NCBI GenBank assembly: GCA_025928645.1
Contig: JAICJD010000013.1
Span: 1 to 38,704, forward strand
Direction: 5' to 3'
Length of the DNA stretch: 38,704 nt
Origin: Gemmatimonadales bacterium
Lineage (GTDB): Bacteria > Gemmatimonadota > Gemmatimonadetes > Gemmatimonadales > GWC2-71-9
Shown here: positions 11,430-18,466 of the stretch, one piece after another
Position numbering within the stretch: position 1 is the first letter of the stretch
Layout: every line of letters starts with the position of its first letter
Translations under genes and position numbers: made by a program
Notes under the pieces: model-generated
Database searches by the model: none
What the model was told of the DNA's origin: nothing
Seen by the model: the letters and a program-made list of their open reading frames with translations, nothing else

Positions 11430-11769
11430 TTCACCACGGAACCACGGAAAACACGGACAACGGCCACGGAAAACAGCCTTTGGTCAACGGCACACCGGTG
11501 GGGTTCCGTCGCTAGTTGGAAAAGCGAACCACGGAGACACGGAGGCGGCCACGGAGAACAGCAGGTGGTCAACAGCACGCCAGCGGGGCCTCACTTTCCT
11601 CAACGACGCTGGTGTGCTGTCACCCCAAGCTTTCTCCGTGGCTCTCCTCCGTGTCTTCCGTGCCTCCGTGGTGAATGCTTTTCCTTCGGACCCCGAACCC
11701 CACCGGTGTGCCGTTCCCAAGAGTTGTTTCCGTGGCCGTTGTCCGTGTTTTCCGTGGTTCCGTGGTGAA
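11430..11769. repeat. 340-bp nested inverted repeat built from CCACGGA-rich units
   Basis: Outer arms 11430-11472 and 11727-11769 are perfectly complementary over 43 bases. A second arm pair, 11486-11506 with 11695-11715, is perfect over 21 bases. Inner arms 11523-11565 and about 11620-11690 pair imperfectly. The centre pair 11573-11585 with 11607-11619 matches 12 of 13 around a 21-base loop. Each half holds two direct copies of one unit (CCACGGA repeats, then CGGCCACGGA, then AACAGC, GGTCAAC and a CACCGG/GGGG end), so the element is four related units, two per strand. The whole stretch 11386-11863 has no credible gene; its open frames simply translate the repeat. Confidence 0.92.
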
Positions 11770-11801
11770 TCGGTGGAGCACGAAGCCCGGGCGACCGAGG
11801 G

Positions 11802-11830
11802 ATGACTGCACCCCGAACACCGCCTAGATT
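11802..11830 (+). promoter_or_regulatory. predicted promoter of the ccm operon
   Basis: ATGACT (11802-11807), a 17-base spacer and TAGATT (11825-11830, followed by AG) lie 34 bases before the first gene of the cytochrome c maturation run. The -10 has the same TAnnTTAG form as the promoters before mscS and the 28831 gene. Confidence 0.4.
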
Positions 11831-11863
11831 AGCCGCCGTGACAGCCACCCGGCGGACCTCGCG

Positions 11864-12646
11864 TTGACAGCAGCCACGGCTTGCGCCGCCTGCGGCCGGC
11901 GCTCGAGCGGCCGCTATTGTCCGACCTGCGGCGCGCCGATGGGCGCCGCGGCGTGCCGCGGCTGCGAAGCCGAGGTCCCCCCCGGCGTCCGATTCTGCAC
12001 GTCATGCGGGCTGCCCGTCGGGGTGCCGCCCTCCGGCGCCGATCGGACGCCGTGGATCATCGCCGGCGCGGCGCTGGTCGCGCTGCTCGGCGCGCTCCTG
12101 GTCATGCTGGCGCGCGGGTCGGCCGCACCGGCGGTGACGGCGGAGCTGCCCCAGGCCGCCGAGAGCGACGCCGCGCCGGCGCCGGACATCAGCGCGATGT
12201 CGCCCCGCGAGCGGTTCGACCGGCTGTACAACAGGGTGATGGGCGCGGCGGAGACCGGCGACGAGACCACGGTGACCCGGTTCACGCCCATGGCGCTGGC
12301 CGCGTACGCGCAGCTCGACTCGGTCGACGCCGACGCGCGTTACCACGCGGCCCTGCTCGAGATCCACACCGGCGACGTCACCGGTCCCGCCGCCCTGGCC
12401 GACACGATTCTGGCGCGCGAGCCCGGACACCTGTTCGGCTACGTCATCCAGGGCACCGTGGCCCGCTGGCGCCGGGACGACGCCGCGCTCGCCCGGGCGT
12501 ACGCCGACTTTCTGGCGCACTACGACGCCGAGCTCGCCGCCGGCCGCCCCGAGTACGCCGAGCACCGGCCGGCGCTCGAGCAGTTCCACCGGCAGGCGCT
12601 GGACGCGAAGCCGGGCGCGCCGAGTCCCGGCGCGCCGGGTACTTGA
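11864..12646 (+). CDS. double zinc-ribbon, single-pass membrane protein with helical C-terminal domain
   Basis: A 260-residue protein starting at a TTG (no in-frame ATG is available upstream). Two zinc ribbons come first: C7, C10, C19, C22 and C31, C34, C45, C48. A membrane helix follows at about 64-86 (WIIAGAALVALLGALLVML), then an Ala/Pro linker and a helical region (about 108-245) with a TPR-like pattern of acidic and aromatic helices. The zinc ribbons should lie in the cytoplasm and the helical part in the periplasm, which would resemble the TPR domain of CcmI. It immediately precedes ccmE and likely shares its transcript. A role in cytochrome c maturation (apocytochrome handling or assembly) is inference from position only. 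Confidence 0.75.
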   Translation: MTAATACAACGRRSSGRYCPTCGAPMGAAACRGCEAEVPPGVRFCTSCGLPVGVPPSGADRTPWIIAGAALVALLGALLVMLARGSAAPAVTAELPQAAESDAAPAPDISAMSPRERFDRLYNRVMGAAETGDETTVTRFTPMALAAYAQLDSVDADARYHAALLEIHTGDVTGPAALADTILAREPGHLFGYVIQGTVARWRRDDAALARAYADFLAHYDAELAAGRPEYAEHRPALEQFHRQALDAKPGAPSPGAPGT

Positions 12647-12701
12647 ATCCCCGGGCGCAGGCGGGAAACTTTCGGGTCGGGACCACGAGGCCGGAGGGGC
12701 C

Positions 12702-13115
12702 ATGAAGGCCGGACACAAATTCCTGCTGGGCGCAGCGCTGATCGTGGGGAGCGTGGGCTTCTTGATCGGCGAAGGCGTGAAGGAGACGGGCGTCTACTTC
12801 CTGACGCCGGCCGAGCTCGCCGCCAAGACGGCCGCGGACCCGACGTTCGTGGAGAACGTCGGGTTCAAGGTCGGGGCCAAGGTCGTCCCCGGCTCGGTCC
12901 GCCGGGACGCCGCCGCCCGCACTATCGATTTCAAGGTGTCCGACGGGATCAAGACCTACCCGGTGACCTACCACGGGCTCGTGCCCGACACTTTCACCGA
13001 CGCGAACGACATCGAGGTCGTCGTCGAGGGCCGGCTCGGCCGCGACGGCGTCATCCGCGCCACCGACGTGCTCGCCAAGTGCGGTTCCCGCTACGAGGCC
13101 GTCCCCAAAGCCTGA
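12702..13115 (+). CDS. ccmE: CcmE heme chaperone, CxxxY (cysteine) variant
   Basis: A periplasmic heme chaperone that carries heme from CcmABCD to the CcmF/H ligation complex. The 137-residue product has an N-terminal membrane anchor (7-24), an OB-fold beta barrel with the V.YHG.VPDTF block (about 88-98) and EVVVEGRLG, and the heme-binding tail. The canonical HxxxY is replaced by C127-GSR-Y131, so the heme-attaching residue is cysteine. This CxxxY form is known from Desulfovibrio and archaea and binds heme covalently through the cysteine. A GGAGGGG ribosome-binding site lies just upstream of the ATG. ccmF follows after seven bases. ccmA-D are not in the window. Confidence 0.93.
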   Translation: MKAGHKFLLGAALIVGSVGFLIGEGVKETGVYFLTPAELAAKTAADPTFVENVGFKVGAKVVPGSVRRDAAARTIDFKVSDGIKTYPVTYHGLVPDTFTDANDIEVVVEGRLGRDGVIRATDVLAKCGSRYEAVPKA

Positions 13116-13122
13116 GACCGGC

Positions 13123-15186
13123 ATGACGCTCCTTGGACAATTCGCGCTGTGGTCCGCGTTCCTGCTTGGAGTCTGGGGCGCGGTCATCGCCTTTTCGGGC
13201 CGCTGGCAGGACCGGCCCGAGCTCGCGGCCACGGTGACCCGCTCCGTGTACGCGGTGTTCGGCTGCCTCGTCGTCGCGTCGCTCGCCCTGTGGAAGGGGC
13301 TCATCACCCACGACTTCAACATCGAGTACGTGGCGGCCTACACCAGCCGGAACCTGCCGCCATACTTCGTGGTGTCGGCGTTCTGGGCGGGCCAGAAAGG
13401 CTCGCTCCTGTTCTGGGCGGTGGTGCTGTCCCTTTTCGCCAGCCTGGCCCAGCTGCTCACGCCGCGCCGCTTCTCCGCGCTCATGCCGTACGTCGCGGCG
13501 GTGACCTCGACGGTCATCGTCTTCTTCCTGAGCGTCATGCTGTTCGGCTCGAACCCGTTCGAGCGGCTGCCCTACACGCCGGCCGACGGGCGCGGGCTCA
13601 ACCCCCAGCTCCAGAATGTCGGCATGGTCATCCACCCGCCGATGCTGTACCTGGGCTACATCAGCATCACCATTCCGTTCGCCTTTGCCGTGGCGGCGCT
13701 GCTCTCGCGCCGGCTCGACGCGGGCTGGATCCAGGCGATCCGGAAATGGACGCTGGTGAGCTGGCTCTTCCTTTCGATCGGCATCACGCTCGGCATGTGG
13801 TGGGCCTATGTCGAGCTGGGATGGGGCGGGTACTGGGCCTGGGATCCGGTGGAGAACGCCAGCTTCCTGCCCTGGCTCACAATGACGGCGTTTCTCCACT
13901 CGGTCATGATCCAGGAGAAGCGCGGCATGCTCAAGCGCTGGAATCTGGGCCTGATCGTGGGGACCTTCCTGCTGAGCATCTTCGGCACGTTCATCACCCG
14001 CTCGGGCGTGATCGCGAGCGTGCACAGCTTCACGCAGTCGAACGTCGGCTACTTCTTCCTCGCCTTCCTGACCGTGGCGGCGGTGCTCTCGTTCACACTG
14101 CTCTACACCCGGTGGCCCGCGCTCCAGGCCGATGTCCAGCTCGAGTCGATGCTGAGCCGGGAGGCGGCCTTCCTGTTCAACAACCTGCTGCTGGTGGGGA
14201 TCGCCTTTTCGGTGCTGTGGGGCACCTTGTTCCCGATCCTCTCCGAGGCGGTGCGCGGGACCAAGATCACCGTGGGCCCGCCGTTCTTCGACCGGGTCAA
14301 CGTGCCGCTCGGGCTGCTGCTGCTCGCGCTCACCGGCATCGGGCCGCTCATCGCGTGGCGCAAGGCCTCGACCGCCAACCTGCGGCGGCAGTTCGTGGGG
14401 CCCGTGGCGAGCGGCGTGGTGGCGCTCGTCGCCCTGCTCGCGGCCGGCGTGCGCGACGGGTATGCGGTCATGGCGCTCGCGCTCGCCGCGTTCGTGGCCG
14501 GCACCGTGCTGCAGGAGTTCTACCGCGGCGTCCGGGCGCGGCGGCGGATGCACGGCGAGTCGGTGCCGGTCGCGCTGTTCCGGCTGATCGAACGGAACCG
14601 GAGGCGCTACGGCGGGTACATCGTGCACGTGGGCGTGCTCATCTACTTCGTCGCCTTCGCCGGCATGGCGTTCAAGGTGCAGCGCGAGGCCACGCTCAAG
14701 CCGGGCGACTCGGTCGAGCTCCGGAGCCCGTTCGGGCATACCTACAAGTTCACCCACGTGGGGATCTCGCAGTACGAGGCGCTCAACCGGGTGGTGAGCG
14801 CGGCCACGGTCCAGGTCGAGGTGGACGGCCACCCGGCCGGGCTCCTCACCAGCGAGAAGCGGCAGCACGTGGACAGCTTCAAGCGGCCGACCTTCGAGCC
14901 ATCGACCGAGGTGGGCATCCGGAGCGGGCTTCGCGAGGACCTGTACCTCGTCTTCGCCGGCGCGGTGAACGGCACGGAGGAAGCGGTCTACCGCTTCAAC
15001 ATCAATCCGCTGGTGTGGTGGGTCTGGTTCGGCGGCTTCGTGCTCGCCTTCGGCGGCATCATCACGATGTGGCCGGGAGGCGGGCCCGTGGTCTCGCGCT
15101 CCCGTCCGGCGCAGAGCGGCTACGGCGTGACGCTGGTCGGGACCGGCACCGAGTCGGGGGCGGCGGCGGGGGCGGGGACCGAATGA
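13123..15186 (+). CDS. ccmF: CcmF cytochrome c heme lyase subunit
   Basis: A large inner-membrane protein that with CcmH attaches heme to the CxxCH motifs of apocytochromes c. The product is 687 residues with about 14-15 membrane helices. The heme-handling WWD signature is clear at about 226-254 (WGGYWAWDPVENASFLPWL), preceded by NPQLQNVGMVIHPPMLYLGY with a heme-ligand histidine, and followed by GTFITRSGVIASVHSF. The long periplasmic loop (about 525-615) before the final helix is normal for the family. The start is ATG 13123. The stop overlaps the ccmH start (ATGA). The C-terminal Gly/Ala-rich tail is probably not functional. Confidence 0.96.
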   Translation: MTLLGQFALWSAFLLGVWGAVIAFSGRWQDRPELAATVTRSVYAVFGCLVVASLALWKGLITHDFNIEYVAAYTSRNLPPYFVVSAFWAGQKGSLLFWAVVLSLFASLAQLLTPRRFSALMPYVAAVTSTVIVFFLSVMLFGSNPFERLPYTPADGRGLNPQLQNVGMVIHPPMLYLGYISITIPFAFAVAALLSRRLDAGWIQAIRKWTLVSWLFLSIGITLGMWWAYVELGWGGYWAWDPVENASFLPWLTMTAFLHSVMIQEKRGMLKRWNLGLIVGTFLLSIFGTFITRSGVIASVHSFTQSNVGYFFLAFLTVAAVLSFTLLYTRWPALQADVQLESMLSREAAFLFNNLLLVGIAFSVLWGTLFPILSEAVRGTKITVGPPFFDRVNVPLGLLLLALTGIGPLIAWRKASTANLRRQFVGPVASGVVALVALLAAGVRDGYAVMALALAAFVAGTVLQEFYRGVRARRRMHGESVPVALFRLIERNRRRYGGYIVHVGVLIYFVAFAGMAFKVQREATLKPGDSVELRSPFGHTYKFTHVGISQYEALNRVVSAATVQVEVDGHPAGLLTSEKRQHVDSFKRPTFEPSTEVGIRSGLREDLYLVFAGAVNGTEEAVYRFNINPLVWWVWFGGFVLAFGGIITMWPGGGPVVSRSRPAQSGYGVTLVGTGTESGAAAGAGTE

Positions 15187-15815
15187 GCGACGCCATGGAC
15201 CGGAGCCGCCGGCAGTTTCTCCGCTACGCGCTCGGCGCGGCGGTGACGCCGCTCCTGGGGGCGGCCGCTGTACCGGGCCACGCCGCCGCGCGCGCCCCGG
15301 CCACGGCGCTTCAGGACTCGCTCGCGGGCCGGGGCCGAATCGGAACCCTGGCCGACCCGGGAGCGGCCGGCGCCGCGCGCGCGCCGACCGAGGGGGACGA
15401 GAATGCCGCCGAGATCCAGGCGATCGAGACCCACCTGGCGTGCAACTGCGGCTGCACGCTCGACGTGTTCACCTGCCGGACGACCGACTTCTCCTGCACC
15501 TACTCGCCGCGCCTTCACCGTGAGGTGCTGGCGCTCCGGTCGCAGGGGCTGACGGCGCAGCAGGTGCTCGACGCCTTCGTGGCCAAGTACGGCGAGAAGG
15601 CGCTGATGGCGCCCAAGCCGAAGGGCTTCAACCTGGCGGGCTACCTGGTGCCGGGCGCGGCGATCGCGGGGGTCGGCGCCGCGCTGGTGATGATCATCGG
15701 ACGCCGGCGGACCGCGGTGACGGCCGCTCAGGCGGGGGCCCCGCAGGCCGAACTGCAGGCGACGCCGGAGGAGCTGGAGCGGTTGCGGCGCGCACTGGCC
15801 GACGTGGAGGACTGA
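15183..15815 (+). CDS. ccmH: CcmH-like thiol protein with twin-arginine signal and cysteine-rich site
   Basis: A 210-residue membrane-anchored periplasmic protein, the likely thioreduction/heme ligation partner of CcmF. The N-terminus carries a textbook twin-arginine motif SRRQFLR (8-14) and a hydrophobic stretch, where CcmH normally uses a Sec signal. The active-site region reads LACNCGC (C87, C89, C91) with further cysteines C98 and C105, instead of the classical LRCxxC. The following helices (HREVLALRSQGLTAQQVLDAF, KYGEKALMAPK) are typical CcmH, and a C-terminal membrane helix lies at about 155-175. The ATG overlaps ccmF. An alternative ATG at 15195 would still retain the twin arginines. 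Confidence 0.87.
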   Translation: MSDAMDRSRRQFLRYALGAAVTPLLGAAAVPGHAAARAPATALQDSLAGRGRIGTLADPGAAGAARAPTEGDENAAEIQAIETHLACNCGCTLDVFTCRTTDFSCTYSPRLHREVLALRSQGLTAQQVLDAFVAKYGEKALMAPKPKGFNLAGYLVPGAAIAGVGAALVMIIGRRRTAVTAAQAGAPQAELQATPEELERLRRALADVED

Positions 15816-16324
15816 TGACCCTCGAGATCGTGGCCGCCGCCCTGGTCGGGCTGGCCGCGGTGTGGGGGATTCTGCAGCCTCTGTTCGGCGGCACCCGCGT
15901 GCGGGCGGCCGCCTACGAGCCGCCCGATCCGGAGGACACCCCCAAGGGTGTGGCGCTCGCGGCGCTCAAGGAGATCGAGTTCGACCGCGAGACCGGCAAG
16001 CTGTCGGACGAGGACTACGCCTTTCTCAAGAACAAGTACACCGGAGCCGCGCTCGAGGCGCTCCGGGCGGAGAGCGGTGGGGAGCCCGATGATGTCGAGG
16101 CCATGATCGCTGCCAGGGTCCGAGCCCTCCGCTCCGCTGCGACCTCGGCACCACCGGGGGCGCCCACCTGCCCGGTCTGTGGCCCGCGTCCGGAGTCGGA
16201 CGCGGTGTTCTGCAGCACCTGCGGCCGCCGCGTGGCGGAAGGCGGCGCCTGCGCGAGCTGCGGCGCCTCGCTTGGCGCCGACAGCCGGTTCTGCGCGCAG
16301 TGCGGGGCCGGCGTGGCGGCGTAG
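15815..16324 (+). CDS. CcmI N-terminal-like segment fused to double zinc ribbon
   Basis: A 169-residue protein. Residues 1-22 form a membrane helix. The segment KEIEFDRETGKLSDEDYAFLK (about 52-72) matches the cytoplasmic helical hairpin of CcmI/CycH proteins, which bind apocytochrome during heme attachment. In place of the CcmI TPR domain there are two zinc ribbons (C119, C122, C133, C136 and C146, C149, C160, C163). The start overlaps the ccmH stop (TGATG). Together with the zinc-ribbon gene at 11864 it brackets the ccm genes, and the two may divide the usual CcmI architecture between them. Family call is moderate; function is inferred from context. Confidence 0.75.
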   Translation: MTLEIVAAALVGLAAVWGILQPLFGGTRVRAAAYEPPDPEDTPKGVALAALKEIEFDRETGKLSDEDYAFLKNKYTGAALEALRAESGGEPDDVEAMIAARVRALRSAATSAPPGAPTCPVCGPRPESDAVFCSTCGRRVAEGGACASCGASLGADSRFCAQCGAGVAA

Positions 16325-16367
16325 GCCCGCTATAGGACCCCACCATCAGGCGCCGACGCCGTCTCCG

Positions 16368-16415
16368 TAGACTGCTCCTTTCTTAGACTGCTCCTTCCTT
16401 AGACTGCACCTTGGT
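16368..16415. repeat. three tandem 16-base repeats
   Basis: Three head-to-tail copies at 16368-16383, 16384-16399 and 16400-16415 begin TAGACTGC and differ at a few positions (unit 1 and 2 by one base). They lie in the 131-base gap between two convergent genes, so they are unlikely to be a promoter element. No other copy is seen in the window. Confidence 0.85.
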
Positions 16416-16455
16416 GCCACTCACGGCGGCACCGCAGGCGCGCGATAAGCCGCTG

Positions 16456-17058
16456 CTACAGTCGATACCGCAACGATCCCGCGATTTCCCGCCGCCACAG
16501 CGCTCGCGGCTCGAACGACGATTCGAGATCGGCCTCGGTGAACGGTGAGCTGGGGGTGACCGCCCCGCCCGCTCGCACTGCTCCAGCCCACCGGTGGCCG
16601 AAGGGGATCTCGAGACTTAGTGCGGCAGCGACACCGAGGCGGGTGCGGGAGACCTCGTCGCCCAGGTCCCAGACTTCGAGCAGCGGGCCGCCGGAGAGCC
16701 GGAGGATCCCCTCCTGCCCGACGTGTGTCAGCCGGATGGACACCTCCGGCTGAGCACCGTAGACGGACAAGGCATCTTTCACCGCGGCGATACCGTCATC
16801 GCCTTCGAGCGCCAGGCTACTCGACGCGTAGTGAAGCCGCAGACCCACGCCCACTCGACCCCCTTCACGCTCCAAGCCGAGCTCGAACACCGTCGGCCGG
16901 TACGGCCGCAGCGACCTCCCGCTGGCGGACTCGACCGCGCCTCCGGCGAATCTTGGGGCGCGGACGCCTCCGCTCAGGCTCCACTGTGCACGGAGAGCAC
17001 TCGGCATGATGAGCAGCCAGGACGCGAGCGCCGCATGGGCCCAGGTACGCAGTGTCAT
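16456..17058 (-). CDS. small outer-membrane beta-barrel-like protein, unknown function
   Basis: A 200-residue protein with a Sec signal peptide (MTLRTWAHAALASWLLIMPSALRA, likely cleaved before Gln25). The mature part alternates polar and hydrophobic residues in short strands with turns (ELGLEREGGRVGVGLRLHYAS, SIRLTHVGQEGILRLSGGPLL) and ends in the aromatic/leucine SLRYRL, the usual signature of an outer-membrane barrel of about eight strands. I recognise no named family. It begins four bases after the stop of the lipoprotein gene at 17063, so the two form an operon. Confidence 0.7.
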   Translation of the reverse strand: MTLRTWAHAALASWLLIMPSALRAQWSLSGGVRAPRFAGGAVESASGRSLRPYRPTVFELGLEREGGRVGVGLRLHYASSSLALEGDDGIAAVKDALSVYGAQPEVSIRLTHVGQEGILRLSGGPLLEVWDLGDEVSRTRLGVAAALSLEIPFGHRWAGAVRAGGAVTPSSPFTEADLESSFEPRALWRREIAGSLRYRL

Positions 17059-17062
17059 CGGT

Positions 17063-18304
17063 TCACCGCATCTCGAGTTTGAGCCAGCCGTTGGTCACAT
17101 TGTTCTCGCCGCGCACAATCCAGTTCGCGTTGGCGTGGAACTCGTTGACGACCTTGTCTTCGATAGCGTTTCCGATCAGGTCGTCCTGGGAAGTGATGAA
17201 CGAGTACGCGGCTTTCAGAATGCGCTGGAGCGCATTGGCCCGGCGGAAGATCCTGGCGATCCCGCTGACCGAATCCTTGCCGCCCGTCACGTTGGGATAC
17301 GCGTTCTGGAGCGTATTCTGGAAGGTCTTGAACCGATCGCCGTCCAGCCGGATCTGACAGGCTCCGTCGTCGTCCTCGATGGCCACGATCCGAACGCTCT
17401 GGCCCGGATGGGACAACTTGTACGAATTGAGCTGGCCCTGCGTGAAGAGCAGCACGCTGCCGCTCCAGTCCAGCTCGTTCTGGTCGAAGGCGTAGGCGGA
17501 TGCGGCGTGCTCCCCGGCGCACTGATAGCTGGTGAGCGAATCCGACGCGCCGGCCTGGCCCATGACATGGATCTCAAACTCGGGACTGCCCTTCAACCAA
17601 CCCTCAAAATCCTGCACAAAATGGGAGTAGGTCATGTACAGGCCCGTGGGATTGGTGGGCGGCGGGCTGCCGCCACCCCCGCCACCCCCCTCTTCGGGAC
17701 CCGGGTACATGTTGGCCACGGGCGCGGCGTCGAAGTTGGTCTCCACCGGGACCACGGCCAGCACCGGCGTGGCCGGCGGGGAGTCAGGGCTCAGGAGGTG
17801 ACGCCGCCCCCGAGTGTCGAAGGCGACCGGCGCCTCGTGGTCCTCCCGCTCGGTGGCGACCAGGATGTCCTCGCCGCCCCTCCAGGCTGCCCGGTGCCCC
17901 GGCACGGGCAGGTAGAACTCGAGCGCCGGCGCGGTGGCGACGTCGGCATCGACGGCCGCCTCGGCCTCGCGGCTGGCGCCGGCCAGCGCCCGGAGCGCGC
18001 GGCGGTCGGCCGAGCGAAGCCAGCGCTGCAGATGGAGCTTGTGCTCGACCACGGTTGAGCGGTCGAGCGATTGCTTCACGTACGCCCGGAAGTCCGCGTT
18101 GGCCAGGGCGAGCGCCACGCGCCGCGCCAGACGCTCCTGCGCGGCGCGTTCGGCCGCGGGGTTGCCACCGCGCCCCGGCGTGACCGGCAGCACGCGCACG
18201 GCCGGTGCGTCCGGCGGCGCGGTGGGGCCGGAGCTCGAGCGGTCGCTGCAGCCGCCGGCTCCGGCCAGCAGCGCGAGAATGGCGAGTCGGGATGAACGTG
18301 ACAT
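17063..18304 (-). CDS. secreted lipoprotein of unknown function
   Basis: A 413-residue predicted lipoprotein with signal MSRSSRLAILALLAGAGG and lipidation Cys19. A helical N-terminal domain (about 50-130) is rich in Arg/Ala/Asp. A beta-type middle (about 130-210) ends in a Gly run plus PPPTNP linker (about 210-225), and a C-terminal globular domain (about 228-413) contains DWSGSVLLFTQGQL, VRIVAIEDDDGACQI and a tail with NEFHANANWIV. Two cysteines in the last domain may form a disulfide. I do not recognise the family with confidence. An AGGAGGAG ribosome-binding site precedes the ATG. It is followed by a beta-barrel gene, suggesting an outer-membrane or surface role (inference). Confidence 0.75.
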   Translation of the reverse strand: MSRSSRLAILALLAGAGGCSDRSSSGPTAPPDAPAVRVLPVTPGRGGNPAAERAAQERLARRVALALANADFRAYVKQSLDRSTVVEHKLHLQRWLRSADRRALRALAGASREAEAAVDADVATAPALEFYLPVPGHRAAWRGGEDILVATEREDHEAPVAFDTRGRRHLLSPDSPPATPVLAVVPVETNFDAAPVANMYPGPEEGGGGGGGSPPPTNPTGLYMTYSHFVQDFEGWLKGSPEFEIHVMGQAGASDSLTSYQCAGEHAASAYAFDQNELDWSGSVLLFTQGQLNSYKLSHPGQSVRIVAIEDDDGACQIRLDGDRFKTFQNTLQNAYPNVTGGKDSVSGIARIFRRANALQRILKAAYSFITSQDDLIGNAIEDKVVNEFHANANWIVRGENNVTNGWLKLEMR

Positions 18305-18363
18305 GGCTCCTCCTGGAGTGAGTCGCTCGCGCTGACGGCCGCGCCGGGTCCGACGGCGAGCGC

Positions 18364-18369
18364 AAGCTA
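18364..18369 (-). promoter_or_regulatory. TAGCTT -10-like element of the lipoprotein gene
   Basis: On the minus strand TAGCTT lies 59 bases before the 17063-18304 start codon. The same hexamer serves in the predicted uvrA and mscS promoters. A -35 at the usual spacing is poor, so this is a weak call. Confidence 0.3.
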
Positions 18370-18417
18370 GGAGGCGCCTTCAACGGTCTTCGGATCGTCT
18401 GTTTGCCGGGGGGAACG

Positions 18418-18441
18418 AAAAAGGGCGGCCGATGGCCGCCC
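18418..18441 (-). terminator. intrinsic terminator of the macro-ABC-ltaE operon
   Basis: Bases 18434-18441 and 18423-18430 form a perfect 8-base-pair GC stem with a 3-base loop. On the minus strand the stem is followed directly by five T (18422-18418). It begins 26 bases past the threonine aldolase stop. This is the clearest factor-independent terminator in the window. Confidence 0.88.
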
Positions 18442-18466
18442 TGTTGTTCACGGTCGGTGGTTCGAA

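Noticed and set aside
11364-11848. Several short open frames rich in Thr-Glu-Arg or His-Gly repeats
   Set aside because: They are translations of the CCACGGA repeat and its complement in different frames.
13051-14868. 605-codon minus-strand open frame across ccmF
   Set aside because: Composition is Arg/His/Glu-rich shadow of a membrane protein gene; no motif is seen.
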